Positions 34,778-43,579 of a stretch of 54,814 nt of DNA are shown one piece after another. This DNA comes from JBAZLV01 sp041650055 (lineage in GTDB: Bacteria; Nitrospirota; UBA9217): the NCBI GenBank assembly GCA_041650055.1, contig JBAZLV010000012.1:1-54814 (forward strand). The letters run 5' to 3'. Below the pieces are notes generated by a model. The model saw only the letters and a program-made list of their open reading frames with translations, was not told the DNA's origin and made no database searches. The translations under genes were made by a program, and so were the position numbers. Every line of letters begins with the position of its first letter. Position 1 is the first letter of the stretch.

Positions 34778-34784
34778 GCCATTC

Positions 34785-36203
34785 ATGCAAAGAGTTCTTG
34801 TTATAGACGATGATGAAACGGTTCGTGATGTGCTTCAGTCTTTTCTTTCCGGTAAGGGTTTTGAGGTCACGCTTGCCCCGGACGGTCAGACCGGCATCGA
34901 CCTCGTACGGGAGAACAGCTTTGATCTCATTTTGACGGATCTGGTCATGCCGGGAATCGGCGGAATCGATATCCTGAAACAACTCTCCGAATCAAATATC
35001 AAAATACCCGTTCTCGTGATTACGGCGTTTGCAACGGTTCAGAACGCGGTTGAGGCGATGAAACTCGGAGCATTTGATTATGTGACCAAGCCGTTCAACC
35101 TTGATGAAATCATGATTGTCATCAATAAGGCGCTGAACCTCTCAAAGCTGCAGAAAGAGAATGTGATGCTCAAGATGCAGCTGCAGAAAAAATACCACTA
35201 CGAAGGACTGGTCGGCGATTCTCCGCACATGCAGCAGGTGTACGAGCTAATAGAAAAAATTGCGGATACAGACAGCACGGTTATGATCCTGGGAGAAAGC
35301 GGGACCGGCAAGGAGCTTATTGCAAAAACAATTCACTATAACAGCTCCCGTTCCCAGAACCCGTTTGTGCCCTTGAATTGCGCCGCGATCCCGAAAGACC
35401 TCCTGGAATCTGAACTTTTTGGCCATGAAAAAGGCGCTTTTACCGGGGCGATCAATACCCGGATCGGCCGATTTGAGCTTGCGCAAAACGGGACTCTTTT
35501 TCTGGACGAAGTGGGAGAACTCGATCCGTCGCTCCAGGTAAAATTGCTTCGGGTTCTCCAGGAGCGGGAGTTCGAGCGGGTGGGAGGCATCAAGACCATC
35601 AAAATAAATGTACGGATTCTTGCCGCCACGAATAAGGACCTTGACAAAGCGACCCAGGAAGGCAAATTTCGAGAGGACCTTTTTTATCGGCTGAATGTTA
35701 TTCCCTTGACGCTTCCTCCCCTCAGAAAGCGGACAGAAGATATTCCGCTTCTTATCGATCACTTTATCCGTGAATTTACCCGGAAACGAAAACGGGAACC
35801 ATTCACCTTCTCAAAGGAAGCCATGAACTGCCTGCTGTCCTATTCCTGGCCAGGCAATATCCGGGAGCTCGAAAATCTGATCGAACGGCTCACCATCCTC
35901 GTAGCACACAAGATTATTCATAGTTCGGATCTTCCTGAAAAATTTCAGCAGGCAGCTCCCTGCCGCCAGGAAGACGGTGCAGAAACCGCCCCCTTTTCTC
36001 TCGCCCCTGGGAAGAGCCGGGATATTCCAGCATCCGGCATCGATCTCGGTGCAGCAATCAATGAAATGGAAAAGGACCTGATCCTGAAAGCCCTGGGTAA
36101 ATCCGGCGGGGTCAAAAGCAAGGCCGCTGAACTTCTCGGTCTGAACCGCACTACGCTTCTGGAACGGATGAAAAAAATGGGTATTGAAGCGAAAAAATTC
36201 TGA
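34785..36203 (+). CDS. NtrC-family sigma54-dependent response regulator
   Basis: The protein has 472 residues from the ATG at 34785; a longer reading frame from 34626 adds a non-homologous hydrophobic stretch. The receiver has VLVIDDDETVRDVL, phospho-site LILTDLVMPGIGG and K in YVTKPFN. The AAA+ domain has Walker A GESGTGKELIAK, the sigma54 contact loop GAFTGA in GHEKGAFTGAINTRIG, Walker B GTLFLDEVGE and LNVIPLTLPPLRKR. The C-terminal Fis-type helix-turn-helix reads KAAELLGLNRTTLLERMKKM, close to those of FleQ/FlrA-type flagellar regulators. It may be the top regulator of the flagellar sigma54 genes, as FgrM is in Geobacter; this is an inference from position and family. Confidence 0.92.
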   Translation: MQRVLVIDDDETVRDVLQSFLSGKGFEVTLAPDGQTGIDLVRENSFDLILTDLVMPGIGGIDILKQLSESNIKIPVLVITAFATVQNAVEAMKLGAFDYVTKPFNLDEIMIVINKALNLSKLQKENVMLKMQLQKKYHYEGLVGDSPHMQQVYELIEKIADTDSTVMILGESGTGKELIAKTIHYNSSRSQNPFVPLNCAAIPKDLLESELFGHEKGAFTGAINTRIGRFELAQNGTLFLDEVGELDPSLQVKLLRVLQEREFERVGGIKTIKINVRILAATNKDLDKATQEGKFREDLFYRLNVIPLTLPPLRKRTEDIPLLIDHFIREFTRKRKREPFTFSKEAMNCLLSYSWPGNIRELENLIERLTILVAHKIIHSSDLPEKFQQAAPCRQEDGAETAPFSLAPGKSRDIPASGIDLGAAINEMEKDLILKALGKSGGVKSKAAELLGLNRTTLLERMKKMGIEAKKF

Positions 36204-36298
36204 TTTTCTGCCAAAGCTTTGCCGCTCTGTCATTCCTCTGACGTTTCTCTTTTCTAAATAATTCAAAACCATTTGAAAAATAAAAGTTTTTTTCGGGC

Positions 36299-38131
36299 AT
36301 GCTTGTTGCTTTACATCTTTTCATGAAAATGTTTTTCATGATTGCAACGCTCCTGGTGTCTCTTGTCGTGCCAAGCGCGCACGCTGCGCTCCGGCTCGAA
36401 CCTCTCGAACGAGCCCAGCAGCTGATGGAGGAAAAAAAATGGGAGGATGCGCTTGATGTGCTTGCTCTGTACCAGCCGACGAGCAGGGAATTTGCGAAGT
36501 ATCATGCCATGAAAGCGCTGCTCCTTATTCAGAGCAGAAAATATTTTGAATCCATAGAGCATTCCCGCCTTGCCTATCTGTATGCGACAAGCCAGGAGGA
36601 CAAGGAAGAGGCGCTGTTACAGCGGGCCGACACGTATCTTCGCATGCGCTATTACGCAGAAGCGCTCATGTGCTATCGGAATTTCCGCACGCTGTTCCCA
36701 AAATCCGGGCTTCTCAAACGGGCTGAACAGGGAATTGGCGAGTCGTCATTCCGGCTCGGACGGTATCGTGAAGCAGCGGACGCATACGCAAAACTGGACG
36801 ACACATCGCATGCGATTAGCGGAAGAGGAAAATCCCTCTACGAGCTTGGTCTCTATAAGGATGCGAATGACCAGTTTATGATGCTTCTCGATCGGGACAA
36901 GAACTATGTTGAATCTTCCCAGGAAACCGTTCTGTATATGGGAGAAAATTTTCGGCAACTCGGACGGCTCCCTGATGCCAAGATTTATCTCAATTCCGTC
37001 AGGGACCCGGATATTCAGCCGCGTGCTCTGAGCGGGCTTGCGCATATCGCCTGGAAAGAAAAAAGTTATGCAGCCGCAATCAAGTTGTTCACCAAGGCGC
37101 TCGAGAGTCCGGATCGAGAATTTCGGAGAAAAACGTTGCTTTCCGTGGCAGAAATCTATCTTGAATGGGGGAAACCGGATGAGGCGCTGCCGCTTCTTGA
37201 ACAGATATGGCACGATTATCCGTTCGGCTGGAACTATGATACGGCGCTCTTGTATCTTGCCCGATTGCATCGAAGCCGTCAGAACTATGGGGCTGCGATT
37301 TCGTATTTAAGTGAACTGGTCTGCAGACGCCGCCCGTCCAAACGGGCTATTGAAGAAATGGAGTCGCTGGTACTCGAAATAAAGGACAGAAAAGGCCCCG
37401 AGCTTGAAAAAGCGTGGCGATCAGCAGGGTACTGGCTTCTGGATCCGTCGCGCACCGAGTCGATTATCAAGATCGGATATGCCTTGCGCCGTTCTGGAAA
37501 ACCGTATCTGGATATCTGCCGCTGGCTGCTCAAAAGCAAATCCGAAGAGGCAAAGGCGTATGGTCGCCTTTTGTTCGCTGATTTCTATGCTGATATGGGG
37601 CAAGTTTCGACTGCCGTTCAGTATGCAAAACGAGCGTCGATTTCAAACCAGACTGACGATAGCCGCAGAATTTTCGGTCGTGTGCTTTTTGCAAACCGTG
37701 ATTATGCTGAAGCAGCTGACTCGCTTATGAAAATCAAAACCATGCAGGACGATGATATTCAGCTGCTGGTGGAGAGCGCGCAGCGTATGAAGGATCGGAA
37801 GACGGTTATGCCGTTTCTCCAGGTATTGTTCTCTGCTCCCGGTAAGTCCGAACGCTCCCGGATAAAATTCGCCAACCTCCTCTACGCAATCGGAAATACG
37901 CAGGAAGCGCTTGGGCAATACGCAACCATTGTGGCTTCAAAAACAGGAACTAAAAAATCTCCTGCGTCGCTCTCTCCGGATTTCGAATGGGCCTGCTATC
38001 GCATTTCCCAGCTTGCTCAGGGAAGCGATGGCACGAATGCGCTGGAACTCGTCCAGAAAAGCAAAAGTGCGCTGGGACGATTTGCCAGAACGGAACTGGT
38101 GGCAAAAACAATTTCAGAACGGGTGAACTGA
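36299..38131 (+). CDS. exported TPR-repeat protein
   Basis: The protein has 610 residues, or 602 if the second Met at 36323 is the start; neither start has a clear ribosome site. A signal peptide ends in PSAHA-ALRL (cleavage near residue 30), so the protein is periplasmic. The remainder is TPR-like repeats (for example RAEQGIGESSFRLGRYREAA, KLFTKALESPDREFRRKTLL). Its stop is one base before the start of the sensor kinase gene. Because that kinase has no membrane segment, the TPR protein is unlikely to be a direct extracellular sensor for it; it may instead monitor or support assembly of envelope flagellar parts. Confidence 0.8.
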   Translation: MLVALHLFMKMFFMIATLLVSLVVPSAHAALRLEPLERAQQLMEEKKWEDALDVLALYQPTSREFAKYHAMKALLLIQSRKYFESIEHSRLAYLYATSQEDKEEALLQRADTYLRMRYYAEALMCYRNFRTLFPKSGLLKRAEQGIGESSFRLGRYREAADAYAKLDDTSHAISGRGKSLYELGLYKDANDQFMMLLDRDKNYVESSQETVLYMGENFRQLGRLPDAKIYLNSVRDPDIQPRALSGLAHIAWKEKSYAAAIKLFTKALESPDREFRRKTLLSVAEIYLEWGKPDEALPLLEQIWHDYPFGWNYDTALLYLARLHRSRQNYGAAISYLSELVCRRRPSKRAIEEMESLVLEIKDRKGPELEKAWRSAGYWLLDPSRTESIIKIGYALRRSGKPYLDICRWLLKSKSEEAKAYGRLLFADFYADMGQVSTAVQYAKRASISNQTDDSRRIFGRVLFANRDYAEAADSLMKIKTMQDDDIQLLVESAQRMKDRKTVMPFLQVLFSAPGKSERSRIKFANLLYAIGNTQEALGQYATIVASKTGTKKSPASLSPDFEWACYRISQLAQGSDGTNALELVQKSKSALGRFARTELVAKTISERVN

Positions 38132-38132
38132 T

Positions 38133-39341
38133 ATGGCGGCGAACGCACAAAAATTGAACGAGGCATTTCAAACCTTTACCCGAGCATCCGAAAGTCTGGC
38201 ATCGTACTATGAACTGCTTCAGGATCGGATTGCGTACCTCACCACGGAGCTTGAATTAAAAAACCGGGAATTGAACAAGGCGCTTGCCCGGGCGGAACAG
38301 AGCACTGATTACCTGAACGCCATTCTGTACAATCTGGAAGATGCGATCATCGTTGTTGACCCTGATGACCGGATCGAGATGATGAACCGGTCTGCTGAGA
38401 GCCTTTTTCACTGTTCTGCAGACGTCTCAATCGGCAGGCTGTTTTCCGAACTCGACATTGTTCTGCGCAAGGAAGGGGCCGAGACTGTTCTTGCGGTACA
38501 CAGGAAACGGTCGCCGGTGATCGTCTCCTATTCCGATATTCCCGACGCGTCAGGATACAGCAGAGGACGGGTGATTCTGATCAGAGACATTACGAGGCTT
38601 CGGGAACTTGAAGTCCAGCAGGAACGAAACCAGCGTCTCATCTCCATGGGAGAAATGGCTGTCCGGATCGTTCATGAAATCAGGAACCCGCTCTGCAGCA
38701 TGGAGTTGTACGCCACCATGCTCGAACAGGAACTTGCGAACACCGGACATCAGGAACTTGCGCATGGGATTTCAACAGGAATCGGAAATTTGAACACTAT
38801 CCTGACGAACATGCTTTTTTTTGCCAGACCACGCACTCCTGCAATGGCAGTCATTGACCTTGAAACAGTAATCAGGGAATCCGTGGAAATGCTCCTGCCG
38901 CTGTTCACGTCCCGCAGGATTGCGATCACGCATCTGTCCACGTCCTGCCGAATTCGCGGCGACGCGGAGCTTTTGAAACAGGTTTTCCTGAATATCATGA
39001 TGAACGCCGTGCAAGCCATGCCGGAGGGCGGGGAGATTATGATTTCGCTGACGCGCCAGGATGGAATGGTTCGGGTGGATATTGCGGATACGGGGGAAGG
39101 AATTTTACCGGAAAACGTCGAAAAAATATTCAATCCTTTTTTCACAACAAAGGATTCGGGAACCGGCCTCGGGCTTGCAATCGCATCAAAAATCATGCAG
39201 ACACACGATGGCTATATCACTGCAACAAGCAAGGCGGGAAAAGGGAGCGCCTTTAGTCTGCTTTTTCCGGGACAAGACACGTTTGATTGCGGAAAAACGG
39301 ATCATGAAAAAAGCGCAACCGCTGACAGGAAAGGGGACTGA
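38133..39341 (+). CDS. cytoplasmic sensor histidine kinase (FleS/FlrB-like)
   Basis: The protein has 402 residues and no membrane segments. An N-terminal coiled coil (about 18-60) leads to a PAS domain (AILYNLEDAIIVVDPDDRIE). The HisKA domain has the phospho-accepting His in VRIVHEIRNPLCSMELYATM, and the ATPase domain has N-box MMNAVQAMPEGG, DTGEGI and GTGLGLAIASK. The combination of soluble PAS kinase and adjacent NtrC-type regulator matches FleS/FleR and FlrB/FlrC, which control middle flagellar genes. The following gene starts on the next base after its stop. Confidence 0.9.
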   Translation: MAANAQKLNEAFQTFTRASESLASYYELLQDRIAYLTTELELKNRELNKALARAEQSTDYLNAILYNLEDAIIVVDPDDRIEMMNRSAESLFHCSADVSIGRLFSELDIVLRKEGAETVLAVHRKRSPVIVSYSDIPDASGYSRGRVILIRDITRLRELEVQQERNQRLISMGEMAVRIVHEIRNPLCSMELYATMLEQELANTGHQELAHGISTGIGNLNTILTNMLFFARPRTPAMAVIDLETVIRESVEMLLPLFTSRRIAITHLSTSCRIRGDAELLKQVFLNIMMNAVQAMPEGGEIMISLTRQDGMVRVDIADTGEGILPENVEKIFNPFFTTKDSGTGLGLAIASKIMQTHDGYITATSKAGKGSAFSLLFPGQDTFDCGKTDHEKSATADRKGD

Positions 39342-40682
39342 GTGCAGACACGCGCGCAAAAATCGATACTGATTGTCGACGATGATTCACAGATACGCAA
39401 GGCGCTTTCCGAAGCAATCCGCAGGATGGGATTCACGGTCGATGCATGCGACGGAGGAGAGCCTGCCCTTGAAAAACTTCGTCACGCCGAGTATGCCATG
39501 GTCGTTACGGACATGAACATGCCTACCATGAGCGGGCTTGCTTTTTTAAAGGAAATCCGGAGACGCATCGGGAACCTGCCGGTGCTCGTGATCACCGGAT
39601 TCGGCACGGTTGAGAATGCCGTTGAAAGCATGAAAGAAGGCGCGACCGATTATTTGATGAAACCGTTTTCCTATGATTCGCTTAAAAAATCAATTGAATC
39701 CATGATGATGCGGACGTCAGGTGACCGGGAAATCGTGACCGCAAGCCCTGCCATGAAGCGCCTTGTTGCGCTTGCAGAGAACCTTGCCGCGAACGACATT
39801 ACGGTTTTGATCCTTGGCGAAAGCGGTACCGGCAAGGAATTGCTTGCCCGCCAGATACAGAAAACCAGCAGACGAAAGGACCAGCCGTTCGTTCCCGTCA
39901 ACTGTGCTGCCATTCCGGATACGCTTCTCGAATCCGAGCTGTTCGGGCATGAGAAAGGCGCATTTACCGGCGCACTTGACCGGAAAAAAGGAAAATTCGA
40001 GCTTGCAAATCATGGGACGATTTTACTCGATGAAATCGGTGAACTGCCCCTGTTGCTTCAGGCAAAGCTGCTCCGCGTGCTTCAGGAGCGGGAGATTGAT
40101 CGCGTGGGAGGGCGGGAACCGATTCCCGTGGATGTCCGGATTATTGCAACCACGAACCGTAATCTCGCCCGCGAATGCAGCGAAGGGAAATTCCGGGAAG
40201 ATCTGTTTTACCGGTTGAATGTGTTCCCTCTGAAAGTTCCGCCGCTCCGGGAACGACAGGAAGATATTCTCGCGCTTGCGGATCGGTTCATTGCGCAGTT
40301 TTCATCCGCTGCAGGAAAGACAATCACAGGGTATACCGATGAAGCGGCTGATTTTCTGAAGACCCATCCCTGGCGTGGAAATGTACGAGAACTTGAGAAC
40401 GTGATCCAGCGCGCGGTTTTTATGTGCAGCACGGATCGGATCACTCTCTACGATCTCATGCTCGATATCCAGGATGAGCAGAATCAGGCGGTAAATGGAA
40501 AAATCAAGGACATGGAAAAAGAATTAATCCTCCGTACGTTAAAAGAAGTGAACGGCAATAAAGCCAGGGCAGCCCATATTCTCGGCGTGAGCGTTCGCAC
40601 GATCAGGAACAAACTGAACGAATACGGAAAAAATTTCCCGGATGGTGAAAAAACTGCCTCATGGCAGGATGCACATGCCTGA
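39342..40682 (+). CDS. sigma54-dependent response regulator (FleR/FlrC-like)
   Basis: The protein has 446 residues and starts at a GTG immediately after the kinase stop. The receiver has LIVDDDSQIRKAL, phospho-site VVTDMNMPTMSG and K in YLMKPFS. The AAA+ domain has GESGTGKELLAR, GHEKGAFTGALDRKKG and GTILLDEIGELP. The Fis-type DNA-binding end reads KARAAHILGVSVRTIRNKLN. It is the partner of the preceding kinase and lies 76 bases before flgB, whose upstream region carries a sigma54-like site. Confidence 0.93.
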   Translation: MQTRAQKSILIVDDDSQIRKALSEAIRRMGFTVDACDGGEPALEKLRHAEYAMVVTDMNMPTMSGLAFLKEIRRRIGNLPVLVITGFGTVENAVESMKEGATDYLMKPFSYDSLKKSIESMMMRTSGDREIVTASPAMKRLVALAENLAANDITVLILGESGTGKELLARQIQKTSRRKDQPFVPVNCAAIPDTLLESELFGHEKGAFTGALDRKKGKFELANHGTILLDEIGELPLLLQAKLLRVLQEREIDRVGGREPIPVDVRIIATTNRNLARECSEGKFREDLFYRLNVFPLKVPPLRERQEDILALADRFIAQFSSAAGKTITGYTDEAADFLKTHPWRGNVRELENVIQRAVFMCSTDRITLYDLMLDIQDEQNQAVNGKIKDMEKELILRTLKEVNGNKARAAHILGVSVRTIRNKLNEYGKNFPDGEKTASWQDAHA

Positions 40683-40718
40683 AAAACAGGCAAACATGCG
40701 GAAATAGCGGGTTTCAGA

Positions 40719-40734
40719 TGGCATGGGTTTTGAT
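40719..40734 (+). promoter_or_regulatory. sigma54-like promoter upstream of flgB
   Basis: TGGCATGGGTTTTGAT: GG and GA ten bases apart, a good -24 half and a -12 with A in place of C. The same GGCATG-N4-TTGA arrangement is found before fliL (8788-8805). Transcription would start near 40744, fifteen bases before the flgB ATG with GGGGAG between. Confidence 0.5.
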
Positions 40735-40758
40735 AGAACAAAAGCGGGGAGAAGCATC

Positions 40759-41121
40759 ATGAGCGACGGTTTTACCATATTAAGCCGGTTGATCAGCGGA
40801 TCAGGCATGCGGCACAAGACCATCGTGTCGAATATTGCGAATGTGGATACTCCCGGGTACAAGGCAAAGGACGTGACGTTCGGGAATGTACTCGGCTCGG
40901 AAATGAGCATGAAGGTCACGAATGCACGGCACCTGGGCGGTGAAGGATCGCTGCTGACATCGGAAGTGACCGGAGAACAGGCACAGGCATGGGCTGACCG
41001 GAATACCGTTGAACTTGATATCGAAGTTGCCCGGATGACTGAAAATGCCATGCTGTATCAAGCAGGAGTGTCAATGCTTTCGACCAAAATCCGGATGTTC
41101 AAGGCGGCTCTCAGGAGGTAA
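40759..41121 (+). CDS. flgB: flagellar proximal rod protein FlgB
   Basis: The protein has 120 residues from the ATG at 40759 (GGGGAG upstream; an upstream in-frame start would overlap the promoter). It carries the rod-protein motif SNIANVDTPGYKAKDVTF and the C-terminal helix ENAMLYQAGVSMLSTKIRMF. It is an axial rod subunit exported without a cleaved signal and is the first gene of the flgB-motE operon. Confidence 0.96.
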   Translation: MSDGFTILSRLISGSGMRHKTIVSNIANVDTPGYKAKDVTFGNVLGSEMSMKVTNARHLGGEGSLLTSEVTGEQAQAWADRNTVELDIEVARMTENAMLYQAGVSMLSTKIRMFKAALRR

Positions 41122-41123
41122 GT

Positions 41124-41534
41124 ATGGATTCTTTTGGAATTTTTCGGGTCAGCGGATCCGCGCTGGAAGCACAACGACAGCGGATGAATGTTATTGCATC
41201 CAACATGGCAAATGCCCATTCGACGAAAACCGATGAAGGCGGACCGTATCGGAGAAAAGATGTTATTTTTACGACCGATCCGATGACCGCGAGCGGACCC
41301 GGGCTGGAAGGCGTCAAGGTCTCGAATGTGGTTGTGGATTCCACGCCGCCCAGAATGATCTACGATCCGAGCCATCCGGATGCCAATGCCAGCGGACTGG
41401 TCGCAATGCCGAATGTGAATGTGATCGAGGAAATGGTGAACATGATGATGGCAAGCCGTGCGTATGAGGCGTCTGCATCCGCTTTTTCGATATCAAAAGC
41501 CAGTTTCATGAAAACACTGGAACTGCTGAAGTAA
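41124..41534 (+). CDS. flgC: flagellar proximal rod protein FlgC
   Basis: The protein has 136 residues. Rod motif SGSALEAQRQRMNVIASNMA with the ANSxT-like MANAHSTKTDEGGPYRRKDV, conserved YDPSHPDAN, and C-terminal EMVNMMMASRAYEASASAFS. It starts two bases after flgB, with AGGAGG inside the flgB end. Confidence 0.96.
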   Translation: MDSFGIFRVSGSALEAQRQRMNVIASNMANAHSTKTDEGGPYRRKDVIFTTDPMTASGPGLEGVKVSNVVVDSTPPRMIYDPSHPDANASGLVAMPNVNVIEEMVNMMMASRAYEASASAFSISKASFMKTLELLK

Positions 41535-41555
41535 TCCGCAGTATCGGAGGAGATC

Positions 41556-41846
41556 ATGACCGATATGAAAATTACCGGAGCAGGAGGAACCGAAGGGTTT
41601 TCTCCGCTCAAACCTGCAGGCAGGGAGCAATCATCCGTATTTGAATCCATCATGCAGGAAGCCATGGGCACGCTGTCCGAAGTGCAGCAGAACGCGGACA
41701 AGGCAGTCAAGGAACTTGCTTCAGGCGGCGATGTGACCCAGGCGGTCCTCTCGATGGAAAAGGCGGAGTTGAATTTCCAGCTCATGATCGAAGTACGGAA
41801 CAAGCTTCTGTCTGCATACGAGGAAATCATCAAGATGGGAGTATAA
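41556..41846 (+). CDS. fliE: flagellar MS ring-rod junction protein FliE
   Basis: The protein has 96 residues. The C-terminal FliE signature is clear: DVTQAVLSMEKAELNFQLMI and EVRNKLLSAYEEIIKM. GGAGG precedes the ATG. FliE links the MS ring to the rod and is the first exported substrate. Confidence 0.95.
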   Translation: MTDMKITGAGGTEGFSPLKPAGREQSSVFESIMQEAMGTLSEVQQNADKAVKELASGGDVTQAVLSMEKAELNFQLMIEVRNKLLSAYEEIIKMGV

Positions 41847-41901
41847 GAAAACACGGGTGCAAGAAATCACCTTACCAGTGCATCTGAATTGAGGGAAGAA
41901 C

Positions 41902-43461
41902 ATGCCAAACATGAACACGGTTGCCGACCAGGTGAAAGTCATACCATTCCAGAAAAAAATCGCGCTTCTTGTCGTTGCCGCGCTGGTGATTGCTGCGGTC
42001 ATTCTGCTGGTGTCCTGGTTTCAAAAAGCGGATTACCAGCTTCTGTTTTCAAACCTGAGCCAGGAAGACGGCGGTGCAATTATTCAAAAACTGAGCGAAC
42101 TGCAGGTTCCCTACCGGACCGAGGGCGGAGGTATCATGGTGCCCGCGGACAAGGTGTATGAGCTCCGGCTTCAGCTTGCAAGCCAGGGACTGCCCCAGGG
42201 CGGAGGAATCGGGTTTGAACTGTTCGATAAGACGAGTTTCACCATGACTGATTTTGTCCAGAAATTGAATTACCGCAGAGCGCTTCAGGGAGAGCTGGCA
42301 CGGACCATTCGAGCCCTTTCCGAAATCGATCAGTGCAGGGTACACCTTGCCGTGCCCGAGAAATCTCTGTTCGCAAAAAAAGATGACCGGCCGAAGGCAT
42401 CGGTTTTTGTGAAACTGAAGCCCGGCAGAAAACTGCTGCAGGTGCAGGTCCAGGGAATTGTGCATCTTGTTTCGAGCAGTGTGGAAGGACTTGATTCCCG
42501 GGACGTCACGGTGGTGAATAACAATGGTGAGATGCTGACTACGGTCGTTGATGAGCATATGGCGATGACCAGCGGCCAGCTCGAGTATCAACGCGGATAT
42601 GAAAAAGACCTTGAGACACGCGTTGTGACCATGCTCGAACCCGTTATCGGAAAAGGCAAGATCCGGGCGCGGGTCGCCCTGGCGCTCGACTTCACGAAGA
42701 CCGAAAAAACGGAAGAAAAATTCGATCCTGACAGCCAGGTTGTGCGAAGCGAACAGCGGACGATGGAAAAATCCAGTTCCGGTTCGCCTGCGGGCGTTCC
42801 GGGAGTCGGCTCGAATCTGCCGGACAAGACCCCGGCAGGAGCGCAGCAGAACCGTGCTGCGCACTCCGAAAAGAAGAACGATACCGTGAATTATGAGATT
42901 AATAAGGTGGTGAACCGGGTGGTAACTCCGACCGGCGAGATCAAACGAATTTCCGCAGTGGTACTGGTGGATGGAACCTACACGGGCCAATCCGGATCCA
43001 AAGAAACGAAATATGTGCCGAGAAGCGAAGAAGCGATCCAGCAATTCGAGGACATGGTCAAGAAAGCCGTCGGGTTTGTTGCGGATCGCGGGGATGAAGT
43101 CAAAGTCGTGAACATGCCGTTCGAAGTTGCGCAGCAGGAGGAGATGAGCGAATCTGACAAGGCTGCAGCCGGCACCCCGATCCTTCCGATGATCATGAGT
43201 TTCGGGAAATATATTTTCCCCCTTCTTGCAGGCGTTGTGCTCTTTTTCCTCGTGATCAAACCCATAATGAAAACACTCATGACGCCGTCGGCGCTGTCTC
43301 AAACAGCCGCATACCAGCTCCCGGCTCAGCCCCTGCCCGAGCTTGAGCAGTCTGCTACCGCGATCAAGAACCGTCAGGGCAGGGACCAGCTGGTGGACTG
43401 GGCAAAGAAAAATCCGTCTCAGGCTACAAATCTGGTCAAGGGATGGCTCGAAGACAAATAA
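41902..43461 (+). CDS. fliF: flagellar MS-ring protein FliF
   Basis: The protein has 519 residues. Two membrane helices (about 22-42 and 430-452) bracket the periplasmic ring-building motifs (DYQLLFSNLSQEDGGAIIQK, PQGGGIGFELFDKTSFTMTD, RALQGELARTIRALSEIDQC). The C-terminal tail (DQLVDWAKKNPSQATNLVKG) binds FliG, whose gene follows. Confidence 0.97.
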   Translation: MPNMNTVADQVKVIPFQKKIALLVVAALVIAAVILLVSWFQKADYQLLFSNLSQEDGGAIIQKLSELQVPYRTEGGGIMVPADKVYELRLQLASQGLPQGGGIGFELFDKTSFTMTDFVQKLNYRRALQGELARTIRALSEIDQCRVHLAVPEKSLFAKKDDRPKASVFVKLKPGRKLLQVQVQGIVHLVSSSVEGLDSRDVTVVNNNGEMLTTVVDEHMAMTSGQLEYQRGYEKDLETRVVTMLEPVIGKGKIRARVALALDFTKTEKTEEKFDPDSQVVRSEQRTMEKSSSGSPAGVPGVGSNLPDKTPAGAQQNRAAHSEKKNDTVNYEINKVVNRVVTPTGEIKRISAVVLVDGTYTGQSGSKETKYVPRSEEAIQQFEDMVKKAVGFVADRGDEVKVVNMPFEVAQQEEMSESDKAAAGTPILPMIMSFGKYIFPLLAGVVLFFLVIKPIMKTLMTPSALSQTAAYQLPAQPLPELEQSATAIKNRQGRDQLVDWAKKNPSQATNLVKGWLEDK

Positions 43462-43579
43462 GTATGCAGATGAAACGGGATGAACACTATCATGGTTGTC
43501 TGCTGCACGCATATTCCGGTATTCGGGATGCCGAACCGGATTGTTCGCAAATGGTTTTCTCTGTTTCAAGGATGGTTCT

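Noticed and set aside
34626..34784. Membrane-anchored N-terminus for the NtrC-type regulator
   Set aside because: The in-frame extension is hydrophobic but AT-rich and unlike response regulators, and it runs through a sigma70 promoter; the start at 34785 gives a normal receiver domain.
36204..36298. sigma54 promoter before the exported TPR gene
   Set aside because: A TTTGC is present, but the -24 position reads TG rather than GG and the downstream spacing is not convincing.
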